From positions 19,760,714 through 19,824,713 of the forward strand of contig OW203721.1 of assembly GCA_934045075.1 (NCBI GenBank): 64,000 nucleotides of DNA, written 5' to 3'. Source of the stretch: Yponomeuta sedellus (taxonomy: Eukaryota > Arthropoda > Insecta > Lepidoptera > Yponomeutidae). This document shows positions 21,819 through 32,680 of this stretch, one piece after another (the stretch's first letter is position 1; the number at the start of each line of letters is the position of its first letter). A program made the position numbers and the translations under genes. The notes beneath the pieces were generated by a model. The model was not told where the DNA came from and searched no databases. It was given only the letters and a program-made list of their open reading frames with translations.

Positions 21819-24800
21819 CTTTGGCTTCATTAAAAACTGAAGTATAGCATTCAGCCTTCGATCTTTCTTTTCGAGAAGATTCAGTTTCTCTGTGACATCC
21901 GCAATAGAGTTGTTTAAAGTCTTCTCCGTATTCTTCGCGTGTATCAATCTGAAATAATGTTTAATTGTGTTGATAAACATACTTTCATACTAGCTAGTGA
22001 TAATGCGCTCACCGAAACATAATGTTTTTTTTTGCCACAGATTATTGAAATAATGCAAAACCTGAACAGTGCTTTTTCCAAATCCTTGATTTAAACCACT
22101 TCAAATACGCAAAAGTTCACTTAATATAAGCTAGATGGGTGGACGGACGGTGGACCGTCGTTTGTTAGGTAGACCGCGACCACGATGCGTGGATAACTTA
22201 AAGAAGGCGGCAAGAAGTTGGCGTGACGGTGAAGAGAGAAATGCTCTAGGCATCTATGGGCGTATTTCATGGGTTGTTCAGACAGATAAAAACCGACCGC
22301 TTCAACTATTGAGATTGCAAATTTTTACTTAGAGGCAGTGGTTTAATAACAATAATAATTTTCGATGATTTCAATTTGGTATTGAAGACATTTTATTGAA
22401 TAATGCGATTTTGGTTCGGCCAAACCAAAAACAATAAAGTGCAGTGATAAGACATACACGCATCAGCTCTAAGCTGCTAGTGTATCAAAAATTAATAATA
22501 AAATACGGTTTTGGGTTATTTCATCTAGACAGTTTAGCTTTCTAGAACCTACCTGTTTTCCACTAATAAACAATTGTCACACTTGGGAAGTTTATCTGCT
22601 TCTTGGCCCCGCGGAGATCCAACACCTGCAGCAAAGAAGAAATAAAGTGGTCCGTAGGTCACAAACATGAGCAAAGTTTGTGTACACTTAAAATCCTGAG
22701 AAAAGTGTCCCTTTTAATGGGCCTGTTCATGGTACTTACTATTAGTACCATAATGTGATGCATGAACTTAATGTGATGTTTTTGTAAATTTGATTTTATG
22801 CAATAATTTTAATTAGTAAATTAATTACTAGAATTACTAAAATACGTGACATCACATTAGGACATGGGGTCACATAACAAGGCCGTAACCTGTACTTAGC
22901 ACGAAAGGGGGGCATCCAAAACCATGATGTTATTGTGACGTAATTTATGTATAGTGAACACGAAAGATTTAAAAAGTATATTTACAGTTATCGTTGTCAT
23001 TCCAAGTTGGTTTCCCAGGAGAGTTGGCTGCAAAGTTTTGTGTAACATTGTTGACATTCGACATCATGCTGGCAGGCGGCATGGCGGCCACAACCGGCAT
23101 CTCCATGCTGCTGAATAAAAATAGATAACATGAGACAAGCAAATTCTTCTTCTTCACCAGCTTGTCCTATTTCTATTTTCCACTATATGTCAACTTTTCA
23201 TAGATATCAACCCTTGTATGTCCCCACTGCTGGGGCGCTGCATCGCAGGAAGGTTAGGCCATGCTCCACCACAGAGGCCAATTCCGGGTTGGTGGAAGAT
23301 TGTAGGGCAGCAAACCGCCCACAAGGCCTCAGACAAGGCTTAACGACTGCTATTACATGACAGCCGGCTTAACGTGCCTTGCGAAGCACAGAAGCGCTCA
23401 GAAAAATGCCACTAGCGGTAGTCACGGGACGGTCATCCATCCCGCACCTGACCGTGCCTCTTGTTGGTTAATTTAAGTGACTGAAAGTATCGATCGAAAG
23501 TTTGTAAGTATGGATGGATGTTTGTTTGTTACTCTTTCACGTAAAAACTACTGAATGGATTTTAATGAAACTTTAAAATAATATAGTGTATACATCAAAA
23601 TAACACTTAGGCTAAAATTTGTAAAGATATTGTATGAATTGTCCAAAATAAATCGATAAGTGTCAAGTACGTAGGAAAAAATCTACCCGATAATCCTGCG
23701 TAGACGAAGTCGAGGGCGCCAGCTAGTTTATAATATTATTAAGATTTAATTTTACTACGAACGCCGTATTTTTTTGGGACACTTAATTTTGGTAAACCAC
23801 TGGGGTTGGTTGATAAGGTTTTTGTTATTTTGTGTTCTGTAATAATTTTTGTATGTATTATTCTGTATTGTTGACAAAAATTTTGGAGGATATTGCATGG
23901 TGCATGTTTTTTTTCCGAATTTTCGTATGTTTATAATGTGCCATTTTTTTAAATTTTAACCGATTATACTATTTTATTTTTAATGCACTAACCCGTGCTA
24001 AGGACAATTTTAAAAACCTATTTAGAGGCCAAAAATTCCACCCAAGCCGGGATTCGACCCCGCGACCTCTGGCACGGATAGCCAGAGGTCACGGGTTCGA
24101 ATCCCGGCATGGGTGGAATTTTTGGCCTCTAAATAGGTTTTTAAAGTTTTAACCGAGTTAGACCGACCTCTGAACTAAGATCAGTATTCCTTAGTTCAGT
24201 GAAAGGTATGTTTCTATAGTGAACTTTCCCAGTGTCCCTTAGGGTTCTGTTTGGCGTAGTTTGCAGGCGATTGGTAAGTGACATTGTTTGTAGATGTTTA
24301 TTGTAATGTTGATTATAAAGATTTACAATCAATTACCTTGAAATCATGGCAGGAGGGTTAACAGGTGCAACACTATTTGTGTCAACTGACTGAGCTGGTG
24401 GTGGAGCTTCTGCAAACAGAACCTGAATTAGATCAATTAGTTTTCACTGGCTTTATTATTTTAAGTACATAAACTTAATGCATACTTTTACTTTTATGAT
24501 GTGCAATAGTGTGAGGAGGCAGTATGCCTGTTCTGTAAAACTTTTGTTCTTCGGATATAGTTGCATGGACGAATTTACAATTAGGATGCTTGCACACGGC
24601 ATTCTGGAAGTTATGGCAGAATGTGTATACTCCTCGCAGCTGAGACAAATCATATTCATGTGCATATTTGCAAGTCGTCGGTCGTGTGCAGGTGCCCCTT
24701 ATGAAGTCCCTGCAGACAGTGGGCTTGTTTAACTTCGTTTGATCGTCGGGATCGTTCTCCGTTTTAATTTTTTTCAATAATCTCTCTGGGTTGAATTGGT

Positions 24801-25298
24801 CAACATTGTCGTCTGGATTTTTTAAAATATCTTTTTTCTCCTTTACTGTAAGCTTGGGCCTAGTCTTGGGTGGGCTGTCTGGAGGAGGGGGATCCAGTGG
24901 CAGTGGCGGGTTGATTGGCACAGGACGAGTCTCTTCCTTGACAAGTTTGCCAATTAGGTTCGGAAGTGCTACTTCCAAAGCTCTTTGATTTGTAGTTTCA
25001 TTTTCGTCTATTTTGGACTTCAAAAACTGGAAACAGAAAAATGTTTATAGCAAGTAACCTCTTTGTACAATTTGGAATTCTTTAGAATTTATCTAAAGAA
25101 TATCAAATTTACGGTTGTGATGGATAACTTATCCAAAGTTCTACTTTAAACGACTCAATTCTATTTTATGATTTCACTACGCAACTCCAATGACATAGTT
25201 TGTAAACTTACTTTTTTCATCTTGCTGGCTTGGTTAGAATTGAGATATTGGCAATAAAACTTGTCTTTGAACTCCAACTTGGCAATTAATGTTTTAAG
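21819..25298 (-). CDS. CCCH zinc-finger protein, ZC3H10-like
   Basis: Six minus-strand exons join in phase: 25298-25212, 25026-24492 (or 24486), 24409-24337, 23110-22986, 22625-22553 and 21948-21819. The second holds a proline-rich stretch and two CCCH fingers (CRDFIRGTCTRPTTCKYAH and CHNFQNAVCKHPNCKFVH), followed by KFYRTGILPPH. That arrangement closely resembles vertebrate ZC3H10, an RNA-binding protein; one fewer finger is visible here. The first exon is charged and probably coiled-coil. Downstream comes a Pro/Met-rich linker, a KCDNC motif and a coiled coil (TEKLNLLEKKDRRLNAIL). The start codon and last exon are uncertain: see 27367 and 21319. An RNA-binding role is inferred from the fingers. 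Introns carry a SINE palindrome, a fold-back MITE and LINE scraps. Confidence 0.85.
22137..22300 (+). pseudogene. LINE ORF2 C-terminal scrap
   Basis: The plus strand reads RRLLGRPRPRCVDNLKKAAR followed by SWRDGEERNALG. The GRPRxRWxDDLK pattern with a following W is the usual C-terminal block of insect non-LTR retrotransposon polymerases. It lies antisense in an intron of the ZC3H10-like gene. Confidence 0.6.
23203..23470 (+). repeat. Interspersed repeat, CCACTGCTGGGGCACG family, deleted copy
   Basis: Collinear with the copy at 7970 but lacking several internal blocks, including the CGGGTCTCTTCC segment and the ACCAATGG segment. It lies in an intron of the ZC3H10-like gene, antisense to it. 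Confidence 0.75.
23495..23725 (+). repeat. Interspersed repeat with GTTTGTTACTCTTTCACG start
   Basis: Begins GGATGGATGTTTGTTTGTTA and ends near GACGAAGTCGAGGGCGCCAG. This pair of landmarks is common in lepidopteran interspersed repeats, probably retroelement 3' ends. No coding part is seen. Confidence 0.5.
23981..24150. mobile_element. Palindromic SINE centred on the anticodon loop
   Basis: Arms 24010-24073 and 24081-24144 are 64 bases each with three mismatches and enclose the 7-base loop ACGGATA. The right arm is the 3' part of the SINE seen at 52443, starting at its anticodon stem; the left arm is the same part inverted. The A box is therefore absent. The outer left flank (TGCACTAACCCGTGCTAAGG) is the inverted 3' end of the family. 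Confidence 0.9.
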
Positions 25299-25876
25299 CT
25301 GAAACATAATTTCATTATATTCTTTTTTTGATAGAAAACAAAATGTTCATGCAATAAAGAGTAACATACAAACTGCGATACTTAGTACAAAACAATTAAA
25401 ATACTAGGATGGATGCTACTGATTAGTCACATTGCCGTTGTTAATCTACATGAAAATGAACGGTAAATATAAATACCTAATATGAGCATCTATTGAATAT
25501 TCAAGTACATATTTAGATTAAAAGAAATTATTTTAGACATTAATATAATGCTAAACCAATGATATTATAAAATTACATATGTTAGGTCTTAAATTTGGAA
25601 ACCCAATTTGGGTGAAGGCCTCCTCCATCTCACGCCATTCATGGTGATCTGCGGATAGTCTGGTCCGATAATGTATGTTACTAAGGGAAATGTCTGTGCA
25701 ATAATTTTCTGCAACTTTTGAAGATAAGTATAAAATGTTGAAGCCGTGTGAGGCCACCGCTTGAGCGTTTTGGAAAGGTAACATCTGTGTTCCATGAGCC
25801 CCATATCTGCAGACTGTTGAATGCTGGTATTTATAATATTGTATGGAATCAGGCTTTACTATGCGGAAATCCATAA

Positions 25877-26169
25877 TAGTACTAAAAATGTGAAAATTAC
25901 TTTGCTAAATTCCACCAAAAATCTCATAAGCACCATACGGTTAGTTAATGCGTTGCCCTCCAGTCGGCCTGGTGAGCCTGAGGATGCCTCGTGTTAGAGG
26001 CGAAACGCGTCGCCCATTTTTTCCCACAAGCTATGGTGCCAGTGGTGGTGTGTAACTGTCTTGCTTCTGCTTAAAAAAGTGAAAGGGAGGGCAGTGCATT
26101 AACTAACTGCATGGTGCTTCTGGGGTTTTGGTGGAATTTAGAAAAGTTATTTTCACATTTTAATAGTAT
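25877..26169. mobile_element. Fold-back MITE in the ZC3H10-like 5' intron
   Basis: Arms of about 85 bases (25877-25965 and 26085-26169) are inverted, sharing AATGTGAAAATTACTTTGC-like, AAATTCCACCAAAA and GGTTAGTTAATGCG-like blocks with a few mismatches. The centre holds GAGGCGAAACGCGTCGCCCA. No transposase is present. Confidence 0.8.
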
Positions 26170-26945
26170 AACTCCAGTTTGTCGATACCAGTCGTAGTGA
26201 CAACGGTTGTGAAGATTTCTCTGATCATAATAAGCATCTATTGCAAATAACATTGTTACTCTGAGGCAACCAATTCTCAAAGATCATCACATACTGAGAG
26301 TGTTATTTTATTAGGCATCTCTGTGACAACTGATAAAAGATAGAACAAAGGAGAGTCAAATAATGTGTTTGACACATCAATGCCTGATATATAGATCATT
26401 TGAACAATAGTCGTCACAGTCTAGATGAGTTTTCGTTAATGTAAAAATATTTATTATTTTTCCCAAAAATTCCAAGACACTTTTTGCATGCCCTGCCAGA
26501 CACATGAAAACTTCAATACAAAATTAAAGTCACTTTGTCAGGTTATTAGTAAGGCATTATAATATTGTTAAGAATATAATATTATCTGGGTAACACATGG
26601 CAAAATTATAACATAAAGAAAGCAGGTGTTGCTGAAATTGGCAAAGAAACCATGGACGAGCACTCCCAGAAAACACTTCTTGCCGAGCCATTTAGTGAAT
26701 ATTATGTAGAATAAACTACTAGAGACACTAATCATAGTAATCTTAATCAATCTGTCACAGCTCATTTAAATACCAACTAGATAAACATTTAACAAGTGCA
26801 TGAAAGTGATATACAAGTGGCTTAAAGTCTTACATATGTATTAATAAATAATAATAATAGTAATGTTTTTATTTATATATTGGTTGTGCCATTGTTCCTA
26901 TTAACACCCTAAATACCTTTAGTAAGATGCATTTATTTGTATAAA

Positions 26946-27087
26946 GGGACTTCTAAACAGGTAATATTTTTACTGCAATACATGGCCGACAACTATTGGT
27001 GTCTTTTTCTAAGATGTGAGTAGGAGAGGGACATCAATAGTTGCCGGCCACATATTGCAGTGAAAATATGGCCCGTTTGGAAGCCCC
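26946..27087. mobile_element. Short inverted-repeat MITE
   Basis: Ends GGGACTTCTAAACAGG and its near complement bracket inner arms with TTTTTACTGCAATACATGG and its complement. At 142 bp it folds almost end to end. No clear target duplication. Confidence 0.7.
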
Positions 27088-27366
27088 ATGCATCATGTAA
27101 TTTATTAAATAGATGATTATTCATTTGCAGTGAAACATGTGGTGATTATTGCTGATTTCGTGGGTCTACCTAGAACACAAAAGGTTTGCGGAGCAGTGAC
27201 CTAAAGCATTATAATGGAACATTGAATATTCCAGACATTAAATATTTTTTTCGTATCAATATCTTTGTATTGACGGGTGCAAACCTCGATTCCACATCAA
27301 TACATTCTGAGGAACACATCATACACAGCCAGGGGATACATACTATGGAACTTGCTAAGTACTTAC

Positions 27367-27466
27367 AATGCTCAATTCAGTAAAGGCCGGTCTTTCAATC
27401 TAATGAATCAGGCCGTATTCGGTCACTGCTGGACTTAAGCTCTCCATGGTGTAAAACTATGTGCAA
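27367..27466 (-). other. Candidate first coding exon of the ZC3H10-like gene, with in-frame TAG
   Basis: A minus-strand acceptor (ATATTTTAG) and donor (GTAAGTAC) bound 27466-27367. An ATG at 27447-27445 reads MESLSPAVTEYGLIH, then TAG (27402-27400), then IERPAFTELSI. The exon ends in the phase that the exon at 25298 requires. Either this is untranslated and the start is downstream (the only ATG in exon 25298-25212 is near its end), or the TAG is a mutation, polymorphism or sequence error. Confidence 0.5.
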
Positions 27467-27482
27467 CTAAAATATTTCTTAC

Positions 27483-27640
27483 CTGCACGGAGAAAACTGC
27501 TGCTTCACACTTCTTAGCGGTCGTGTCGCGTCGCGTGATGCGTAATGTTTTTCTTTTTTTATCGGCGACGAGTGGTAGCACAAAAGACGACTTTGGTTTC
27601 TTAAAGCAAGCAGCAGAAGCAGACTGATATCTAGAGCAAT
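27483..27640 (-). promoter_or_regulatory. Likely 5' UTR exon and promoter of the ZC3H10-like gene
   Basis: A strong minus-strand donor (CGTGCAG then GTAAGAA) ends at 27483. The GC-richer leader upstream of it (GACGCGACACGACCGC) has no ATG in frame, so this is probably an untranslated first exon. The exact start is not visible. Confidence 0.5.
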
Positions 27641-27762
27641 GAACAATTCAATTACTATCAAAGATTCAAATTCTTGTATTTATGTCACTATGTGGCTCTA
27701 GAAGACTAAAGTAAAGTTATCCAACCAAATTACCAATACCAATTATTACCAAAGCCTCCAAA

Positions 27763-28609
27763 CAGTGTTGCCAGACGTTTTGAATGAACGATCGTATCGT
27801 ACGATGGGTAAATAAAAAGTCGTATTCCCTAAGAAGGCTGCTAAAAAAAATAGTACGTTTTCAAAATCTTTGTTTTATTACTTTGTTTTACTACAATCAA
27901 TTAAAAACACAATTTTTACGTTTTTATTTGTCCCCGTAAAGGGTTTTACTGTTCATATTATTTAACATTTCTCATGTTGGAAAAAAATCCACACAACACC
28001 CAGCGCTTAATATGTTGTTTTGCCAAAAGAACTAACTAGTGACGGTGGGTTGGTACTTAGTAAGTAATAGAATGAGCACGACGCGCTCGTGGCCTAGTCG
28101 AACCGAGTGATTGGAATCAATCACTCGAGTTAAGCAACAACAGGCGCGGTCAGGTGCGGGATGGGTGACCATTCCGTTACTACCGCTAGTGGCATTTTTC
28201 CGAGCATTTCCGTGCTTCGCAAGGCACGTTAAGCCGTGGATGCCACAAAGTGGATGCCGGCTGTCATGTAATGGCAGTCGTTAAGCCATGTCAGAGGCCT
28301 TTTGGGCGACTTGATAAGTTCTGACAATAAGGTCCGCCACCGTCTTACAAACCTCCACCAACCCGGACTTGGCCCCCGTGGTGGAGTATGGCCTAACTTT
28401 CCTGCAACGCAAGGAAGAGAACGTGCCCCAGCAGTGGGGACATAATACAGGGTTTAAATCGAAGTAAAAGAATAAATAGTGACGTGATATGTTGGTATTA
28501 GTACTTTGTTTTCGAACGAAATCTAAAAAAGTCGTATGTTTACGTACGATTTCTGCCCCTGGATCGTACATACAAAATAAATTTTAAAATCGTACATCTG
28601 GCAACGCTG
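27763..28609. mobile_element. Non-autonomous hAT-type element with 8-bp target duplication
   Basis: Ends CAGTGTTGCCAGA and TCTGGCAACGCTG are inverted and flanked by a perfect CCTCCAAA duplication (27755-27762 and 28610-28617). ATCGTAC motifs cluster near both ends, as in the element at 1686, so the two are relatives. The CCACTGCTGGGGCACG-family repeat at 28085-28450 is inserted within it. No transposase remains. The insertion lies just upstream of the ZC3H10-like promoter region. Confidence 0.9.
28085..28450 (-). repeat. Interspersed repeat, CCACTGCTGGGGCACG family, nested
   Basis: A minus-strand copy collinear with 7970, beginning at the CCCCAGCAGTGGGGACATAA end near 28440. It lies inside the hAT-type element 27763-28609 and so inserted after it, or travelled within it. 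Confidence 0.8.
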
Positions 28610-29635
28610 CCTCCAAAGCACAGATTAAACTCCAAAGGCAACAAGAGCAGTGTTGCCAGCAGTGATTGACGATTTAGAATGCTGGGATGGCTCAAAAGCA
28701 CCTCAAAAGGAACGAAATCTGCGGTGAAGGAACGCAAATGAAAAACATATAAAAAAAATTACTCAATGAGTATCATTTTTTTAGTAGGGGTAAATTATAT
28801 TATTATGAGTGTTAGTTATGCTAGAAGTCTGTCCGTTTACAACACCCGACCGCCCTTTTCTCGGCACCACCACTAAACAAATTATTTAAAAAAAAAAAAA
28901 TAGGTTTATCTACGCTGCCCTGCTAATTAAGAACGCAGTAATCGTCAATGAGGGTTTTCGATATTTTTTCGCTACTTCTCGCGATGTCGCGATGAACTTT
29001 AATCAAGAAAAATCGGTGGAGCGGTTTATTTCGAAGTTTTTTTAAATAAGTGGCGCCACCTATGTTCCTAAGCACAGAACATAATTATATTCTGTGTTCC
29101 TAAGATATTTAAGCGTTGCTGCAGCGGCTAAAATAGTTTATTTCAATCCCCACTATCACTACCCGATATGGCTAGCTTCCATCACAAAAATAAATTCCTT
29201 TTCTTCACAGTTACCACGACGCGAGGGCAATGACCCCGCTTTTCCAGCACACGTAAACCTAAATATTTCCTAAACTATTAAAGATATTGGCAAGATATTG
29301 AAAATATGTTACAAAACGTAAGATTTTCGACAGTTGTCTTGATTTTTTATTTTCTTTGAATTTTTTTCATGATACATTAAGTAATTCCCTTTCGATTAAG
29401 ATATTAATCATTGCAGTCGGTTCATCCGTTAGCGTGTCAGATTTTTTCAAAGTGTTTTTCAAAGAAGTGGCGCTCTCTCATTTCCTAAGGGGTGAAACTT
29501 GTGCTGCTGCGGGTCTAATTGCTTATTTTTGTCCCTACTATCACTATGCAAAACGGCTTGCTTTCATCATAAAATGCAGCTTTTCGACAAAAAAATGCCG
29601 TAGCTGCTAGGACTAGGTTCTAAAGGTGCGTTTAA
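28610..29635. repeat. Two diverged copies of an unnamed repeat
   Basis: Segments near 29040-29215 and 29465-29600 share the order AAGTGGCGC, TTCCTAAG, GCTGC, CACTATCACTA and GGCT(A/T)GC with CATCA. This suggests an old duplication. A lone CAGTGTTGCCAGCAGTG near 28652 is a hAT-end relic. No gene was recognised. Confidence 0.45.
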
Positions 29636-29639
29636 ACGG

Positions 29640-29790
29640 CGCGGGGCAGCACGATCCTACGCGAGCCGAGCCGCCGTATGGAGATGCGTGGATAAATACG
29701 AACGCAAGCCTGCTCGTTTAAACGCGGTACCACGATCCTACGCGAGCCGAGCCGTCCGTAGAAAAGCGACAACATCGCGCTGTTGAACGG
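29640..29790. repeat. GC-rich doubled motif CACGATCCTACGCGAGCCGA
   Basis: The 24-base block starting CACGATCCTACGCGAGCC occurs twice about 80 bases apart (near 29649 and 29732), each preceded by GTTTAAACG. Both copies are in the same orientation. This is probably part of a MITE; its right end is not identified. Confidence 0.5.
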
Positions 29791-29993
29791 CGCTCTTCGT
29801 CGCGCCCTCTGTATCATCTGTTTAGATGGCGCGTATTAGGGGAGTAGGGGGTAATGGGAGCCAGTGGGTAATGGGATCCAGTCTTATTTAGGCATAATTA
29901 TACACTGTAGACTGCGTCTTGCGGCTGCGAATGTTAAAGGGGTGCGGGACGGGTACGCGTGAGCGGCCGCATCGCTCCTCAGGGACCGTCATA

Positions 29994-31255
29994 CGAGGGC
30001 TGCTACTTATGTATGCGGAATAGAAAAAATAAACAAATGTATATGGCTAAATATGCTGATGATCGATGCACTTTTGCATTCGATGAAACCAATTTGTAAA
30101 ACACTTTTTTCACTCTGATTGAGGTATCTCCAAAACTTGCTGTTTGAACGCATGTACGGCATCTTCACGGGTCGAAAATCGTTGACCACGTAATTTATTC
30201 TTTACATTTGGGAATAAATAGAAATCATTGGGAGCCAAATCAGGGCTGTACGGTGGATGACCCATCAATTCTATTTTTGACCATCCAAAAATGTAGTTGT
30301 TTCCTGAGATGTATGACAGCTGGCATTGTCATGGTGAAGTATGATTCTGCGTCGCTGGTTGTTTTGGCGTATTTCTTCAAATACTTCCGGCAAACAAATG
30401 GTCGTGTACCACTTCGAATTAACCGTTCTGCGATTCTCCAGTGGTATTGTAGCCACATGGCCATTAATGCCAAAAAAGCAGGCCACCTTTTGCTTTACAG
30501 TGCTTTTTGCACGAGCCACTTTCGTAGGGATCGGCTCATTTTGAAACACCCAAACTGTTGATTGTTGTTTAGTTTCGGGATCGTACGCGTAGATCCAGGA
30601 TTCGTCACCTGTGTAGATATTATAAACAGATTTTGAGTCGCCTCCGTTGAATTTTTTTAAGGTTTTCTTGCACCATTCGACGCGAGCATCTTTTTGATCC
30701 TGAGTTAAGTTGTGCGGGATCCAACGCGAACAAATTTTTTTTACAGACAAATGTTCATGTAATATCCTATGAATGCTCGTCATACATATGCTCAGAATAG
30801 CCTCTATCTCGCGATACGTAACATGGCGGTCTTGCATTATTAATTTTCGCACAGCTTCAATATTTTGTGGCACAACCACCGATTTCGGGCGACCTTCTTT
30901 AACTTCGTCCGTGAGCTTACTGCGCCCGCGATTAAACTCACTAAACCAGTGATACACAGTCGTTTTTGATGGAGCTTCACCACCAAAAGTCGAAGTTAAT
31001 TGATCTACGCACTGTTGTTGCGTTAAACCACGTCGAAAATCGTAATAAATCATAGCACGAATATTTTTACGAGTGAGTTCCATTTTTTCAGCGATATGAC
31101 ATTTTAAACCCAACAAAAACAAAACACTAACGTACATAAGAGAAAAATATTAGCGAGCAGTATTTAAAAAAAGAACGAATTTGACCATGGAGGTCAGACA
31201 TTGCGTTTAAAATTAATGGAATCCCAGATTCCGCATACATAAGTAGCAGCCTATG
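29994..31255 (-). mobile_element. mariner transposon, copy 2
   Basis: Same family as the copy at 18371 and in the opposite orientation. TA flanks both sides (29992-29993 and 31256-31257), and the left and right tips show the same asymmetry. The transposase frame runs on the minus strand. Confidence 0.93.
30045..31083 (-). pseudogene. mariner transposase, frameshifted
   Basis: Reads from ATG at 31083-31081 through the helix-turn-helix region, an intact TGDESWIYAYDPETKQ block and HDNASCH. One A is missing from a run (five A's, where copy 1 has six) at about 30274-30278. This shifts the frame after FLDGQK, before the third catalytic Asp. The C-terminal codons after KCIDH are also lost, at about 30060. 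It complements copy 1: each is intact where the other is broken in the core. Confidence 0.93.
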
Positions 31256-31326
31256 TACCTCAGATCGAACGCTCGTCGGTTTTAAGCAGATTTATTGTAA
31301 TTTTTGTCGATCTTCGAAGACGAAAT

Positions 31327-31845
31327 TAAAGATGAGCGATTGTGAATGACATCTCTTTTCGAATAATCTGAATTTACTAATGTTTATTTTCGAAAACAAG
31401 ATTAGTAAATCACTAACATTCATTTTTGAATAAGTTTTACTAATATTACTAACTTACTAATCCGCGATTGCGCGAATGCGACGCATGCATGCAAGAATGA
31501 AAGCGAGCCATTTTCGAATATTTCGCATGTGAGATATAGTTGAGTGACTGACACGACTGCTGACGGAAAGACGTTAGTAATTTCGAAATTCATATCGGCC
31601 CAATTTTCGAAAACGCTTTAGTCTCGCGATTTTCGAAAACACGATTCGTGGCGGAATGACACGACTTTACACGAGTCGCGCGCGTTTTGTTCGTTCAATG
31701 CTGTCTTCATAATATTGCTTTCATGCAAAATGAAAGAGCACTAAATTAGTTTTTCTTTTCGAATAACAAAGAATATTTTCGAAACATTTGACTAACAACC
31801 ATTTTCGAAAATTTCGAAAATGTTTTTCGAAAACGCCCATCTTTA
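31327..31845. mobile_element. hAT-type MITE dense in TTTTCGAAAA palindromes
   Basis: Ends TAAAGATGAGCG and CGCCCATCTTTA are flanked by a perfect 8-bp duplication GACGAAAT (31319-31326 and 31846-31853). In 519 bp the self-complementary core TTCGAA occurs repeatedly, often as TTTTCGAAAA. There is no coding content. Confidence 0.88.
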
Positions 31846-32498
31846 GACGAAATGTAGTATTGTGCCATTGTCTCTTAAATTTTATTCTGTATAGCGTATA
31901 AAGTGATGGTTGAATACTGTATAGCGTATAAAGCGATGGTTGTATTGAAAGTGATAATTCTTCGTAAATATTTTATAGTGTTTCTAAAATTTTATCAAAA
32001 TTCGAAAACGACCATTTGGGGTTATGGGAACCAACTGGCTCTCAGTACCCCACTGGTGGTTCCAATTACTTTATTAGTTTATATTAGCATTAGTTTATCT
32101 GCATTCATTATTTTTATGTTTCAAGTTTTTGGTTTTATGTTTTAGTACATGTAATTGTAGTCTGGCTACTATTGCCCCAAAGGTTATCATTACCCCATCC
32201 ACTGTTTCCTTGTATCTGGTAAGTTGTATCTGGTTCCCACGACACAGGGTATCGCGGGGTATAGGTGCCTGTATGTAAAATGTTAAAGTACCAAAAATTA
32301 TAATAAAATGTTCATTCAGACAAAAGTAATTTTACTTATTCCTTAAGTGGTTCCCCCCACTCCCCTAACACAAGCCGAGGCGAAGATGGCGCGCGTGTCT
32401 TTGATCCGCGTCGAAAAAACCCACAAACGATGGATCAATAAAAAAGTCAATAAAAAACAAGAGATTCGTCTTGTTTTTTTTAAAATATTTTTAAATCT

Positions 32499-32556
32499 TT
32501 ATTATCTTTACAACATTTTAAAATAAAAATATTTTAAAATGTTGTAAAGATAATAA
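32499..32556. repeat. Perfect 27-bp hairpin
   Basis: Arms 32499-32525 and 32530-32556 pair exactly around AAAA. The arm starts TTATTATCTTTACAACA. A 5'-truncated SINE follows within a few bases. Confidence 0.9.
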
Positions 32557-32559
32557 CAT

Positions 32560-32680
32560 GGTACGGATAGCCAGAGGTTGCGGGTTCGAATCCCGGCATG
32601 GGTGAAATTTTTAGCCTCTAAATAGGTTTTTAAATTTGTTCCTTAGCACGGGTTAGTGCATTAAAAATAAAAATAGTGTA
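32560..32680 (+). mobile_element. SINE, second family, truncated at the anticodon stem
   Basis: Starts at GGTACGGATAGCCAGAGG, that is, at the anticodon stem-loop of the tRNA-like head. It continues through the B box (GGTTCGAATCCC) and the CCTCTAAATAGGTTTTTAAA body to TTAGTGCATTAAAAATAAAA. The A box is absent. Confidence 0.8.

Larger units (their letters stand above)
29836..32368. mobile_element. Composite element with TTAGGGGAGT ends
   Basis: TTAGGGGAGTAGGGGG at the left faces CCCCCCACTCCCCTAA at the right (32353-32368). Inside are recurring GTTATGGGAACC and ATTACCCCAT-type motifs. Mariner copy 2 (29994-31255) and a hAT MITE (31327-31845) are nested within it. The element's own remaining sequence is about 750 bp and has no recognisable transposase. 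No target duplication is obvious. Confidence 0.6.
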
